Below are positions 28,627-39,546 of a stretch of 64,000 bases of DNA, piece by piece. The DNA is taken from positions 1,116,001 to 1,180,000 of the forward strand of contig CP037918.1 in NCBI GenBank assembly GCA_019356535.1, in the 5' to 3' direction. Under the pieces are notes generated by a model, which was not told the DNA's origin, did not search any database, and saw only the letters and a program-made list of their open reading frames with translations. Position 1 is the stretch's first letter. Each line of letters opens with the position of its first letter. The translations under genes and the position numbers were made by a program. This DNA comes from Chromatiaceae bacterium (GTDB taxonomy: Bacteria; Pseudomonadota; Gammaproteobacteria; Chromatiales; Chromatiaceae).

Positions 28627-30007
28627 TGGGATTCCAGCCGGTCGTGCTCGCTACCGATGCGCTCATCTACCTGCTGTTGGCGCTGGCGGTGGGCTTTGCG
28701 CTGTATGCGCGTCGCCACGAGCACCTGCGCGCACCCTGGCGGCAGGTGGCGGGCAGTCGCACCGCCATGGGCGCGCTGGTGGTACTGGGAGTGTATGTGC
28801 TCATCGGCCTGCTCGACACCGTGCATTTCCGGCCGCTGCAGGGACAGGATGCGCAGGGCCGGCCGCGTTATGCCACCGAGGTGCTCAGCCTGCTCGATCT
28901 GATCGCCGCCCCCCTGCGCGAGCATCGCGAGAAGACCTATTCGGCGCCCTTCGCGACCCACCTGTACATGCGCGAGACCATCGAGCTGCCCGACGGGCGC
29001 AAGGTGCGCGACTACCCGCGCCTGAAGTGGGGCGGGGCGCACCTGGCCGACCCGGCCGATCGTGCCGCCGACATCACCCGGCGCGTGGCGGCGGGGCTGA
29101 TGCTGGGCCTGGTGATCTGGGGCGGAGCCTTGTTGCTGCTGGCACGGGGCCGCCTGGCGCGCTTGCGGCGCCTGTTCCGCGCGCCCGAACTGGCCGCCCT
29201 GCGCAGCGCCGCCTGGACCGGGCTGGTGATGGCCCTGCTGCTCGGTCTGGTGCTGAACCTGGCCGGGGTCTGGCACCTGCTGGGCACCGACAAGGTGGGC
29301 GAGGACGTGTTCTACCAATCGCTCAAGAGTGTACGCACCGGGTTGGTGATCGGTACCCTGACCACCCTGGTGATGCTGCCGGCGGCGGTGCTGCTGGGCA
29401 TCATGGCCGGTTATTTCCGTAGCTGGGTGGACGATGTCATCCAGTACCTCTACACCACGCTCAGTTCGGTGCCCGGGGTGCTGTTGATCGCCGCCGCGGT
29501 GCTGATGATGCAGATCTACATGAACAATCACCAGGCGGAATTCAACAGCCTGACCGAGCGCGCCGACCTGCGCCTGCTCTTCTTGTGCCTGATCCTCGGG
29601 GTGACCAGCTGGACCTCGCTGTGCCGCCTGTTGCGTGGCGAGACGCTCAAGCTGCGCCAGCTCGAGTACGTGCAGGCGGCGCAGGCCTTCGGGGTGCGGC
29701 ACTTCACCATTCTGGCGCGTCACGTGCTGCCGAACGTGATGCACATCGTGCTCATCGTGGTCGTGCTCGATTTCAGCGGTCTGGTGCTGGCCGAGGCGGT
29801 GCTGTCCTATATCAACATCGGGGTCGATCCCAATACCAACAGCTGGGGCAACATGATCAACAGCGCGCGCCTCGAGCTGGCACGCGAGCCGGTGGTCTGG
29901 TGGTCGCTGGCAGCCGCCTTCGTGTTCATGTTCGTGCTGGTGCTGGCGGCCAACCTGTTTGCCGACGTGGTGCGCGATGCCTTCGATCCGCGTCTGAGGG
30001 AGAGGAC

Positions 30008-30011
<4 letters not shown>
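28626..30011 (+). CDS. ABC transporter permease, DppC/OppC type, with N-terminal membrane extension
   Basis: A 461-residue permease, well above the usual 300 aa. The conserved C-terminal half contains FYQSLKSVRTGLVIGTLTTL, the EAA loop LEYVQAAQAFGVRHFTILAR and AEAVLSYINIGVDPNTNSWG. The first 200 residues carry two or three extra membrane helices (near residues 8-26, 47-65 and 155-175) and a long periplasmic loop (about residues 70-150). GAGG lies 8 bases before the ATG at 28626; a GTG at 28623 is also possible. It overlaps both neighbours. The function of the extension is unknown. Confidence 0.9.
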
Positions 30012-32005
<1,994 letters not shown>

Positions 32006-32008
32006 ACC

Positions 32009-32605
32009 GTGAAGATCGCACTCTGGACCTTGGCGATCCTGTTGCTGGCCGGTTGTGGCGCCCGCTACGAGGTGATCGAAGACTTCGTCCCGCCGGCTGA
32101 CAGCAAGGCGCGGAGCTGTATCGCCGGCTGCGAGCAACAGCGCCAGGCCTGCGACACCGCCTGCGACCAGCGTCTCCAGGCCTGCAGGAAAAGGGCTGAG
32201 GCGCGCGCCCGCGCCGACCTGCCGGCCAGGCGTCGGGCCTATCTGGACCGGCTGGACATCTACCTGCGCGAGCGTGAACTCTGGCTGGACGAGAAGGCAT
32301 TGCAACTGCACCAGCGCCAATTGCTGGAGGCGCGCATCGCACAACTGGAGCCCCGCTGCACCCAGGATGACCGCTCCGGCTGCAGCGAACTGCAGCGCCT
32401 GCGCCGCGAAAGGGATGCCCTGGTGTTGCCGGATCCGCCGGAGCGACCTGAGGAACCGACGCTGGAAGCCCTGGTGGCACGTTATCAAGCCGATTGCCGG
32501 CGTGACTGCGACTGTGAGGCGACCTTCCGCGCCTGTTACATCGGCTGCGGGGGCGAGGTGCGCAGCCGTCGGGTGTGCGTGGCCAACTGCGACGAGCAGA
32601 AATAG
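32009..32605 (+). CDS. Cys-rich lipoprotein with repeated CxxxC pairs, last gene of the importer operon
   Basis: A 198-residue protein that I do not recognise. The lipobox LLLAGC gives lipidated C16. Fourteen further cysteines follow: C37, C41, C48, C52 and C59 (CxxxC-x6-CxxxC-x6-C); C117 and C125 in the middle; and C163, C167, C169, C176, C180, C190 and C194. Residues 60-135 are Arg/Glu/Leu rich and probably a helical coiled coil. Paired CxxxC on helices would fit disulfide-stapled helical hairpins. It starts with GTG 3 bases after the ATPase stop, with CGAGGAA upstream, so it belongs to the importer operon. A periplasmic role with the tethered binding protein is inferred. Confidence 0.8.
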   Translation: MKIALWTLAILLLAGCGARYEVIEDFVPPADSKARSCIAGCEQQRQACDTACDQRLQACRKRAEARARADLPARRRAYLDRLDIYLRERELWLDEKALQLHQRQLLEARIAQLEPRCTQDDRSGCSELQRLRRERDALVLPDPPERPEEPTLEALVARYQADCRRDCDCEATFRACYIGCGGEVRSRRVCVANCDEQK

Positions 32606-32756
32606 GATTCATCGCCAAGGGGGCAAGCATGCGGGATGCAGGCCAGGCTTCGGCTCGCCCATGGTCGAGAGCGGCAGCGTCAGGATGAATTTCTCCGCAC
32701 CCAGGACGATCATTTCGCCATGGCGTCCTTGGCGCCCTTGGCGGCTAACCTGTGGT
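32606..32756. repeat. Short gap with degenerate repeats between convergent genes
   Basis: This 151-base stretch between convergent genes holds GCCATGGCGTCCTTGGCG-type sequence (about 32718-32742), a tandem of CCTTGGCG units that I recall as common in gammaproteobacterial intergenic DNA. I see no gene and no clear T-tailed hairpin. Confidence 0.4.
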
Positions 32757-34202
32757 TTAGCCCGCTCCGCCCGGGTAGACGGTGAGGCGCTGGCCGGGGC
32801 GGATGTAACGTCCCACCTTGTTCCAGCGCTTGAGATCACGTACCGACACCTGGAACTTGCGTGCGATGGTGTAGAGTGAGTCGCCCTTGCGCACCCGGTA
32901 GCGGATGCGCGGGCCGTTGCGCGCGGCGATGCCCTGCTGGCGGTCGCTGGCCTGGCCGGCGAGCGGGATGCGCAGGAAGCGCCCGGTGCGGATCAGATCA
33001 CCGCGCAGGCCATTGGCCTGGCGGATCGCGCTCACGCTCACGCCGTAGCGCCGGGCGATGCGGATCAGGCTGTCACCCTTTTTCACGCGGTGTTCCGCCC
33101 AGCGTCGCCATTGGTGTTTCGGCAGGGCCGCCAGTGCCTCCTTGAAGGCCGCCTGGCGTTCGACCGGGATCAGCAGGGTGGCAGGGTGTTTGGGCGGGGT
33201 CACCCCGCGTGGGTAGGCCGGATTCAGGCGCAGGAATTCGGCCAAGGGGACCTCGGCCAGCTTGGCGGCAAGTGCCAGATCCAGCGGGGCATCGATCTCG
33301 ACGGTGGTGAACTGCGGTTGGTCGGGCATCGCTGGCAGGGCGATGCTAAAGGACTCGGGGGTGGCGACGATACGTGCGATCGCCAGCAGGCGAGGCACAT
33401 AGGCATCGGTCTCGCCGGGCAGGTCCAGTTCCCAGTAGGCGGTCGGGCGCCGTGCCTTGGTTGCGCGGCGGATTGCCTGGCGCACGGTGCCGATGCCGCA
33501 GTTGTAGGCGGCGAGCGCGTGCAGCCAGTCGTTGTCGAGCTGGCGGTGCAGGAACGCGAGGTACTTCAGGGCGGCCGGTGTGGCGGCGAGCACGTCGCGC
33601 CGTCCATCGTACCAGCGGTCTCTGCGCAGCCCCAGCATGTGCGCAGTGGACGGCATGAACTGCCACAGCCCCACGGCGCCGTTAGGCGAGTAGGCCCGGG
33701 GCCGGAAGCCGCTCTCCACCAACGGCAGCAGGGCGATCTCGCCCGGCAGGTCACGCGCCTCCACCTCGTTGGTGATGTAGTACAGGTAGGGTGTGGCGCG
33801 CTCGAGCAGGGCGCGCAGCGCGACCGGGTGGCGGCGCAGGCGGTTCAGCTCGGTCTCGATGCGTGGGTGTTCGATGCTCTGGAAGCGGAAGCGTCGGCGC
33901 AGCCGTTCCCAGAGATCGGCAGGGGGTGTGGAAAGATTTGTCGTAGAGGCCCTGTCTTCCGGCGCCGTTGCGACATCGGCCGATGGCGGGGATGTCGACA
34001 TCGTCCCGTGCGGGGAGGCTTTCGTTTCGGGGGCGGACGGGGTATCGGGGCGTACCGTCGGTTCGCCCGGTGGGAGCACACAGCCGGCCAGCGACAGCAG
34101 GGTCCCGAGCAGGGCCAGGCGGGTGGACAGGACCAACCATTGCCGGAAGCGACGGCTTTGGTCAGAATCGAGGGTTATGGCGGTGTCCGGCGTGCAGATC
34201 AT
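32757..34202 (-). CDS. mltD: Membrane-bound lytic murein transglycosylase D-like lipoprotein with two LysM domains
   Basis: A 481-residue protein that cleaves peptidoglycan to anhydromuropeptides. A long N-terminus leads to a lipobox (LLSLAGC, C41). The SLT domain (about residues 140-290) has the catalytic Glu in LLPLVESGFRPRAYSPNGAV, plus GLWQFMPSTAHMLGL and ALAAYNCGIGTVRQAI. Two LysM peptidoglycan-binding repeats follow (HRVKKGDSLIRIARRYGVSV and YRVRKGDSLYTIARKFQVSV). No good ribosome site precedes the ATG at 34202; a TTG about 22 codons inside would give a shorter signal peptide. It is divergent from the yafS-like gene, 44 bases between starts, echoing the mltD-gloB-yafS-rnhA-dnaQ neighbourhood of enterics. 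Confidence 0.93.
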   Translation of the reverse strand: MICTPDTAITLDSDQSRRFRQWLVLSTRLALLGTLLSLAGCVLPPGEPTVRPDTPSAPETKASPHGTMSTSPPSADVATAPEDRASTTNLSTPPADLWERLRRRFRFQSIEHPRIETELNRLRRHPVALRALLERATPYLYYITNEVEARDLPGEIALLPLVESGFRPRAYSPNGAVGLWQFMPSTAHMLGLRRDRWYDGRRDVLAATPAALKYLAFLHRQLDNDWLHALAAYNCGIGTVRQAIRRATKARRPTAYWELDLPGETDAYVPRLLAIARIVATPESFSIALPAMPDQPQFTTVEIDAPLDLALAAKLAEVPLAEFLRLNPAYPRGVTPPKHPATLLIPVERQAAFKEALAALPKHQWRRWAEHRVKKGDSLIRIARRYGVSVSAIRQANGLRGDLIRTGRFLRIPLAGQASDRQQGIAARNGPRIRYRVRKGDSLYTIARKFQVSVRDLKRWNKVGRYIRPGQRLTVYPGGAG

Positions 34203-34246
34203 GGCGCGGGACTATATACGAAATCCAGCGGGATCCAACCACTCCG

Positions 34247-35032
34247 ATGTACACCACTTCCACCTGTGAAAGGGCCTCCCCCGAATTCCGCCAGGCCCTG
34301 TGTCAGTGGTTCACCGGCGAGGCTGGGCGCCCGTTGTTGCAGGCCGAGCAGGCCCTGTTGAGGCGCTTGTCGGAGGGGTTGTTCGGCTACTACCTGGTGG
34401 ACATTCAAGGGGTGGCTGGCGACTTGTCCGGCGTGGCGGATTGTCCGGTACGCGAAAAGCTGCGTCTGGGGACGGGAGACGGCATCCTGGACATTCGTGC
34501 CGAGGGCGAGCGCCTGCCGCTGCGCACTGACGCCATCGACGTGGCCGTGCTGCACCATGGACTGGACTATGCGCTCGATCCACAACAGGTGCTGCGCGAG
34601 GTCGAGCGCGTACTGATCCCCGAGGGGCGGGTGCTGATCGTCGGTTTCAACCCCTTCAGCCTGTGGGGGATATGGCGCTGGTTTCTCAAGCGGCGTGGCC
34701 AGGTGCCCTGGTGCGGGCATTTTCTCTCCTACCGGCGGGTGGCCGACTGGCTGGGGCTGCTGGGCTTCGATATCGAATACACCGATGTCACCGGTTTCGG
34801 TCTGTCGCTGGCGCACGCTGCGTTGGGCGAGGGGCCGCCGGGGCGCTTCGAACGGTTGGCACGGCGCCTGTGGCCGATGTTCGCCGGGGTCTACGTGATC
34901 CGCGCAGTCAAGCGGGTGTCCACCGTGACCCCGATCCGCCCGCGCTGGCGGGCCCTGGGTGTGCTCTCGCCACGTGGGGTGATCGAGCCCTCTGCGCGCG
35001 GTGCGATGAAACGGGAAAACGACAGGACATGA
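34247..35032 (+). CDS. YafS-like SAM-dependent methyltransferase
   Basis: A 261-residue class I methyltransferase-like protein. The middle shows [20 protein letters not shown], then [20 protein letters not shown] and [13 protein letters not shown], the pattern of the YafS group beside rnhA. Motif I is degenerate: the usual Gly-rich loop is replaced by the region around [12 protein letters not shown] (about residues 73-85). SAM binding is therefore uncertain. The start ATG at 34247 has only a weak GCGGGA upstream. Its stop overlaps rnhA. The substrate is unknown; the conserved position next to rnhA-dnaQ supports the assignment. Confidence 0.8.
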   Translation: MYTTSTCERASPEFRQALCQWFTGEAGRPLLQAEQALLRRLSEGLFGYYLVDIQGVAGDLSGVADCPVREKLRLGTGDGILDIRAEGERLPLRTDAIDVAVLHHGLDYALDPQQVLREVERVLIPEGRVLIVGFNPFSLWGIWRWFLKRRGQVPWCGHFLSYRRVADWLGLLGFDIEYTDVTGFGLSLAHAALGEGPPGRFERLARRLWPMFAGVYVIRAVKRVSTVTPIRPRWRALGVLSPRGVIEPSARGAMKRENDRT

Positions 35033-35469
35033 ACAAGCCGGTGGAACTCTTTACCGATGGCGCCTGCAAGGGCAACCCCGGCCCTGGAGGCTGGGGCGCC
35101 CTGCTGCGCTATGGTGATGTGGAAAAGGAACTGTGGGGCGGCGAGCCGGAGACGACCAACAACCGCATGGAGTTGATGGCAGTGATCTGTGGCCTGGAAG
35201 CGCTGAAGCGGCCCAGCCGGGTGATTGTCACCACCGATTCGCAGTACGTGAAGAACGGTATCACCCAGTGGATCCACAACTGGAAACGCAACGGTTGGAA
35301 GACCAGTGCGAAGAAACCGGTGAAGAACGCTGACCTGTGGCAGCGTCTGGATGAAGCCGCCGGTCGCCATGACATCGAATGGCAGTGGGTGCGCGGGCAT
35401 ACGGGGCACGCGGAGAACGAACGCGCGGATGCACTGGCCAACCGCGGCATCGAGGAGATGGTCGGATGA
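35029..35469 (+). CDS. rnhA: Ribonuclease HI
   Basis: A 146-residue enzyme that cuts the RNA strand of RNA-DNA hybrids. The four catalytic acids are in [40 protein letters not shown] and [11 protein letters not shown]. The active-site His is in [12 protein letters not shown]. The basic handle [16 protein letters not shown] is present, as in the E. coli enzyme. It overlaps the upstream gene by 4 bases and dnaQ by 4 bases (both ATGA), so the three are translated together. Confidence 0.98.
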   Translation: MNKPVELFTDGACKGNPGPGGWGALLRYGDVEKELWGGEPETTNNRMELMAVICGLEALKRPSRVIVTTDSQYVKNGITQWIHNWKRNGWKTSAKKPVKNADLWQRLDEAAGRHDIEWQWVRGHTGHAENERADALANRGIEEMVG

Positions 35470-36194
35470 GTGAGACAGGCAATCGCCAGATCGTGCTGGA
35501 TACCGAGACCACCGGCCTGGAGCCGGCGCAGGGGCACCGTATCATCGAGATCGGCTGCGTGGAGCTGATCGATCGGCGGCTCACCGGCAACAATTTTCAT
35601 GTCTACCTGCAACCGGACCGCGAGATCGATGCCGGCGCGGTCGAGGTGCACGGCATCACCAACGAGTTCCTGGCCGACAAGCCGCGTTTTGCCGACATTG
35701 CCGAGGAGTTCATCGACTACCTGCGTGGGGCCGAGGTCATCATCCATAACGCACCGTTCGACGTGGGCTTCATCGACGCCGAGTTCGCGCGCCTGCCGGA
35801 GGGGCCGCGCATGGCTGAGTTGTGCGTGATCACCGACACCCTCGTGATGGCGCGTGAGATGCACCCGGGACAGCGCAACAGCCTGGATGCCCTGTGCGGG
35901 CGCTACGACATCGACAATACCCATCGCACCAAACACGGCGCACTGCTCGATGCCGAGATCCTGGCCGATGTGTACCTGGCCATGACCGGTGGCCAGAAGA
36001 CGCTCAGTCTGGAGGGAGATGAGGACAGCGAGTCGGGCGAGGGCGAGGTCTCGGGCATCCGCCGCCTGCCCGCGGATCGTCCGCCGCTGCGGGTGGTGCG
36101 CGCCAGCGCCGAGGAACTCGCGCGCCATGAAGAACGGCTGGCTGCCATCGACAAGGCCTCGGGCGGCAAGACCCTGTGGCGTGCCGAGAGCTGA
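35466..36194 (+). CDS. dnaQ: DNA polymerase III epsilon subunit (3'-5' proofreading exonuclease)
   Basis: A 242-residue DEDDh exonuclease. Exo I is [20 protein letters not shown], Exo II is [16 protein letters not shown] and Exo III is [15 protein letters not shown]. The C-terminal region (from about residue 180) has the linker and hydrophobic segment that bind the polymerase alpha subunit. The start overlaps rnhA by ATGA. The gene ends 126 bases before the convergent ccoH, and a GC-rich hairpin lies between. Confidence 0.97.
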   Translation: MSETGNRQIVLDTETTGLEPAQGHRIIEIGCVELIDRRLTGNNFHVYLQPDREIDAGAVEVHGITNEFLADKPRFADIAEEFIDYLRGAEVIIHNAPFDVGFIDAEFARLPEGPRMAELCVITDTLVMAREMHPGQRNSLDALCGRYDIDNTHRTKHGALLDAEILADVYLAMTGGQKTLSLEGDEDSESGEGEVSGIRRLPADRPPLRVVRASAEELARHEERLAAIDKASGGKTLWRAES

Positions 36195-36221
36195 GCCCGA
36201 CTGGCAAGAGCTGAATGCCGG

Positions 36222-36259
36222 TCCCCTCCCCCTGGCTCGCTTCCCAGAGGGGAGGGGGC
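36222..36259. repeat. CCTCCCC-type palindromic repeat, copy C; probable bidirectional terminator
   Basis: A C-rich arm (CCCCTCCCCCTGG from about 36223) pairs imperfectly with CCAGAGGGGAGGGGG (36244-36258). It lies between the convergent dnaQ and ccoH genes. It belongs loosely to the same repeat group; the loop differs from the GCTTGC type. Confidence 0.5.
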
Positions 36260-36320
36260 GAAAGTGCTCCCCGCTCGGAGAAGCCCGCTATACCCTTGGT
36301 TCTTCCTGGCTGCGGCCTTT

Positions 36321-36830
36321 TCAGCGCAGCAGCAGGCGCGCCTCGTCCGTTTTGTTGTCGATGCGGCCGTGCAGCTGCCAGCCACTTTCCGGCGCGCTGA
36401 GCTGGATCACCCAGTTGACTCGCGCCATGTCGGCAGGTAGCTCGGCCCGATAGTAATGGGGACCGGCGGGGACCAGATCGAGCAACAGGTCGTGATGGGC
36501 CTGGGTGGGGTGGCGCAGGGCCACCTGTAAGCGACCCTGGGCCTGTTGTGAACGGGTCTTCAGGTGCAGATCGAGCAGGTGCCTGGCCTGCGAGATACGG
36601 ATATCGGCCTCCACGCCCAGATCACGCGCCCGTTGCAGGGCCTCGGCATCCAGATGGATCGCCAGTCCCTTCTTGTAGTAGTTGTCCACCACTAGGCCGT
36701 CGTCACTGTCGATCGCCAGGTTGATGGTCACGATCGAGGCGATGATGGTGGCCAGCGGGATACTGATGAGAAACCACGGCCAGAACTGACGGTACCAGGG
36801 GCGGGGCAGCAATTCGTCTGCGGTGTGCAT
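36321..36830 (-). CDS. ccoH: FixH/CcoH family cbb3 oxidase assembly protein
   Basis: A 169-residue protein with one N-terminal membrane helix (about residues 15-38, WPWFLISIPLATIIASIVTI) and a periplasmic immunoglobulin-like domain. VDNYYKKGLAIH after the helix is the FixH signature. FixH/CcoH is needed for assembly or stability of cbb3 oxidase. I chose the ATG at 36830 because AGGAGA lies 8 bases before it; an ATG at 36860 overlaps the ccoG stop but lacks a ribosome site. It is the last gene of the leftward cco operon. Confidence 0.88.
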   Translation of the reverse strand: MHTADELLPRPWYRQFWPWFLISIPLATIIASIVTINLAIDSDDGLVVDNYYKKGLAIHLDAEALQRARDLGVEADIRISQARHLLDLHLKTRSQQAQGRLQVALRHPTQAHHDLLLDLVPAGPHYYRAELPADMARVNWVIQLSAPESGWQLHGRIDNKTDEARLLLR

Positions 36831-36856
36831 GGCGTTCTTCTCCTGCAAATCGGGAT

Positions 36857-38263
36857 TCATCGGGACACAGGACCGAGGAAACGGGCCGGTTCGTGCCGGA
36901 ACAGCTCGGGCTTGTCGCGGGCGACCACGTTGAAGAAGATCTGGTTGGAGCGCGCATGGATCGACTCGGGATCGACCTGTACGCGCACCGGTACGTCTAC
37001 CACTTCGCCGCTCTCGACACGCACCACCAGTGGCGACTTGCCGACCAGCGAGATGCCCTCGATGCCCTCGACGCTGATCTCGAAGTCGTGTGGATGCTGG
37101 TCCATGTTGATGACCTTCAACCGGTAGACGTTCTCGATCAGGCCCATCTGGTTTTCGGTGTAGAGGGCACTGCGATCGCGGATGATGTCTATTTCGAGCG
37201 GCGTACGCGACAGGATGGCCCAGAACAGCAGACCGGTGACCAGCGTCAGGATGCCGATGTAGACGAACAGCCGCGGGCGCAGGATGTGTGTGGGCTTGCC
37301 TTCCAGCGCGTTCTCGGTGGTGTAGCGGATCAGCCCCTTTGGCTTGCCGATCTTTTCCATGACCTGGTCACAGATATCGACACAAGCGGCACACCCGATG
37401 CACTGGTATTGCAGACCGTTGCGGATGTCGATGCCGGTGGGGCAGACCTGGACGCACAGGCCGCAGTCCACGCAATCGCCGGTCTTCTCGCCATCGGCAG
37501 TGTTCTTTTTCGGTTTGCGCGAGCGCGGCTCGCCGCGCTTGACGTCGTAGCTGATGACCAGGGTGTCGCGGTCGAACATGGCGCTCTGGAAGCGCGCATA
37601 GGGGCACATGTAGATGCACACCTGTTCGCGCAGGAACCCGGCATTGCCATAGGTGGCGAAACTGTAGAAGAAGATCCAGAAGGTCTCCCAGGGGCCGAGG
37701 TTCCAGGTGATGAAGTTGTGGGCCAGCTCACGGATGGGCGTGAAGTAGCCTACGAAGGTGAAGCCGGTCCACAGCGAAAAGGCCAGCCACAGGGCATGCT
37801 TGGTGATCTTGACGCGGTAGTAGTGCGCATCGTGCTTGCCCTGGTCGAGTTTGCGCTGCTTGCGGCCGTCGCCCTCGATCCAGCGTTCCATGAGCATGTA
37901 GATCTCGGTCCAGACCGTCTGCGGACAGGCGTAGCCGCACCACAGCCGCCCGGCGAGCGAGGTGAACATGAACAGGGCGATGGCAGCGATGATCAGCAGC
38001 GCCGACAGGTAAATGAAGTCCTGTGGCCAGAACACCAGGCCGAACAGGTAGAACTTGCGGGCCGGCAAGTCGAACAGCACGGCCTGGTGGCCGTCCCAGT
38101 TGATCCAGGCCACGCCGTAGTACAGGCCGAGCAGGACCACCATGGCGGTGTTGCGCAGGGTGGCGAACAGGCCGTGCACCTCGCGCACATAGACCTTCTT
38201 GTGCTTTTGGTAGAGTTCGCCGCCGCTGGTCTCGGCGGTGCGGGTTGCGTCATTACTGCTCAA
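36857..38263 (-). CDS. ccoG: Cytochrome c oxidase accessory protein CcoG (FixG/RdxA family)
   Basis: A 468-residue membrane ferredoxin. Five to six helices are present; GRLWCGYACPQTVWTEIYML and REQVCIYMCPYARFQSAMFD carry the extra Cys and Pro motifs. Two [4Fe-4S] sites are at CVDCGLCVQVCPTG and CIGCAACVDICD (about residues 270-305). The C-terminal domain is periplasmic and immunoglobulin-like. CcoG takes part in copper delivery to cbb3 oxidase, where it is thought to reduce Cu(II). It starts with TTG at 38263, preceded by GAGGG, and overlaps the upstream small membrane gene by 11 bases. Confidence 0.95.
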   Translation of the reverse strand: MSSNDATRTAETSGGELYQKHKKVYVREVHGLFATLRNTAMVVLLGLYYGVAWINWDGHQAVLFDLPARKFYLFGLVFWPQDFIYLSALLIIAAIALFMFTSLAGRLWCGYACPQTVWTEIYMLMERWIEGDGRKQRKLDQGKHDAHYYRVKITKHALWLAFSLWTGFTFVGYFTPIRELAHNFITWNLGPWETFWIFFYSFATYGNAGFLREQVCIYMCPYARFQSAMFDRDTLVISYDVKRGEPRSRKPKKNTADGEKTGDCVDCGLCVQVCPTGIDIRNGLQYQCIGCAACVDICDQVMEKIGKPKGLIRYTTENALEGKPTHILRPRLFVYIGILTLVTGLLFWAILSRTPLEIDIIRDRSALYTENQMGLIENVYRLKVINMDQHPHDFEISVEGIEGISLVGKSPLVVRVESGEVVDVPVRVQVDPESIHARSNQIFFNVVARDKPELFRHEPARFLGPVSR

Positions 38264-38561
38264 CGTCGTTACCCTCGGGTCTGGCAGAGGCCTGTGCGTG
38301 ACAGGGTCTACGGAAATAACAGGTCAGGGCGCTGCTGATCGAGGTCAGCAGCCAGAAACCGAAGAAGCCCAGGGTGTAGCCGGCCAGTCTTGAAAAGCCG
38401 GTGATCTGGTGCAGTTCGGCCAGGGTGAGCGGATCGAAGACCGCGAAGAAAAGGACCGTCGCACCGGTGGCCGTAAGGAAAGAGGGCCACAGGACGGAAA
38501 CAACCTGCTGTACCAGCGGGATGGCGTCGGTCGGTATCTTGGTCACGGGCAAGGTGGCCAC
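38253..38561 (-). CDS. Unknown small membrane protein in the cco operon
   Basis: A protein of about 102 residues with two predicted membrane helices (WPSFLTATGATVLFFAVFDP and AGYTLGFFGFWLLTSISSAL) and a Cys-containing C-terminus (TCYFRRPCHAQ). It is not CcoS, CcoH or CcoQ by length or sequence, and I do not recognise the family. The likely start is a GTG at 38561 with CAGGAAAA upstream; the frame is open back to 38636, but that stretch includes a perfect palindrome and lacks a site. It lies between ccoP and ccoG, overlapping the latter, so a role in cbb3 assembly is likely but unproven. Confidence 0.72.
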   Translation of the reverse strand: MATLPVTKIPTDAIPLVQQVVSVLWPSFLTATGATVLFFAVFDPLTLAELHQITGFSRLAGYTLGFFGFWLLTSISSALTCYFRRPCHAQASARPEGNDVEQ

Positions 38562-38600
38562 GGTAGCATTTTCCTGGTCGATGATGATGGATGTCGGGTG

Positions 38601-38628
38601 GGCCGGGCGGAGCGCGCTCCGCCCGGCC
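38601..38628. terminator. 28-base perfect palindrome between ccoP and the small membrane gene
   Basis: GGCCGGGCGGAGCG and its exact complement follow each other without a loop. It sits 16 bases after the ccoP stop and lacks a T tract on either side. In the middle of an operon it could act as a partial terminator or protect the 3' end of the ccoNOQP message, giving less of the assembly genes. Confidence 0.65.
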
Positions 38629-38643
38629 AGGGGCACCGCTGTA

Positions 38644-39546
38644 CTACTGGTTGGAGAGGCTCTTCACGTAGGCTGCGAGAAGATGGATCTTGTCACTGCC
38701 CAGCAGGTCCTTGTGTGCGGGCATCTGGCCTTTGCGGCCTTCGCGGATCGTCTTCTCGATGGTCTTGGGGCTGCCCCCGTAGAGCCAGATGTTGTCGGTG
38801 AGGTTGGGTGCACCGATCATGGTGTTGCCCTTGGCATCCATACCGTGACAACCCACACAGCCCGAGTTCGTGAACAGTTGCTTACCTTCCTCGGCAGCGG
38901 CCTGGTCGGTGGCGCGACCGCTCAGGCTGAGCACGAACTGCACCAGCTTGGCGATCTTCTCGTCACCCAGGTGGGCATGCGAGGGCATCACACCGTTACG
39001 TCCGTTGGTGATGGAAGCCACGATGTTCTCGGGCTGACCGCCGTACAACCAGTCGTTGTCGGTGAGGTTGGGGAAGCCCCGAGCACCCGCGGCGTCCGAA
39101 CCGTGACACTGCATGCAGTAGGTCAGGAACAGGCGCTTGCCCATTTCGCGTGCTTCCTTGTACTCGGGCTTGCTGGCCAGCTCGGCCACCGGCACTGCGG
39201 CGTACTGCTTGTAGATGGGGTCGTACTTGGCGTGCGCCCGCGCCATCTCGGCCTCGTACTGGCTGCCGTGCGACGACCAGCCGAGGATTCCCTTCCAGTT
39301 GCCCATGCCGGGATACAGGATGAGGTAGATGACGGCGAACACCAGGGTGCCGTAGAACAGCCACAGCCACCAGCGGGGCAGGGGGTTGTTGTACTCCTGC
39401 AGGTCGCCGTCCCAGACATGGCCGGTGACGTCGCCTTGGGCCGATTCACCGGCCCGCTTCTTCATGGTCCAGCGGATCAGCCACCAGCAGCCGATGATGT
39501 TCAGGCCGCTGAGGACGATGATCCATCCACTCCAGAATGCACTCAT
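38644..39546 (-). CDS. ccoP: cbb3-type cytochrome c oxidase subunit III (dihaem)
   Basis: A 300-residue membrane-anchored cytochrome. Two N-terminal helices (about residues 7-25 and 58-78) flank the motif GHVWDGDLQEYNNPLPRWW, a CcoP signature. Two c-type haem sites follow: CMQCH (about residue 144) and CVGCH (about residue 230). Electrons pass through CcoP and CcoO to the CcoN active site. The start overlaps ccoQ by 4 bases. Confidence 0.97.
   Translation of the reverse strand: MSAFWSGWIIVLSGLNIIGCWWLIRWTMKKRAGESAQGDVTGHVWDGDLQEYNNPLPRWWLWLFYGTLVFAVIYLILYPGMGNWKGILGWSSHGSQYEAEMARAHAKYDPIYKQYAAVPVAELASKPEYKEAREMGKRLFLTYCMQCHGSDAAGARGFPNLTDNDWLYGGQPENIVASITNGRNGVMPSHAHLGDEKIAKLVQFVLSLSGRATDQAAAEEGKQLFTNSGCVGCHGMDAKGNTMIGAPNLTDNIWLYGGSPKTIEKTIREGRKGQMPAHKDLLGSDKIHLLAAYVKSLSNQ

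Noticed and set aside
29585..30007. Possible N-terminal extension of the dual ATPase
   Set aside because: The upstream codons lie inside the permease gene in another frame; the ATG at 30008 gives the normal ABC ATPase N-terminus with an overlap and a ribosome site.
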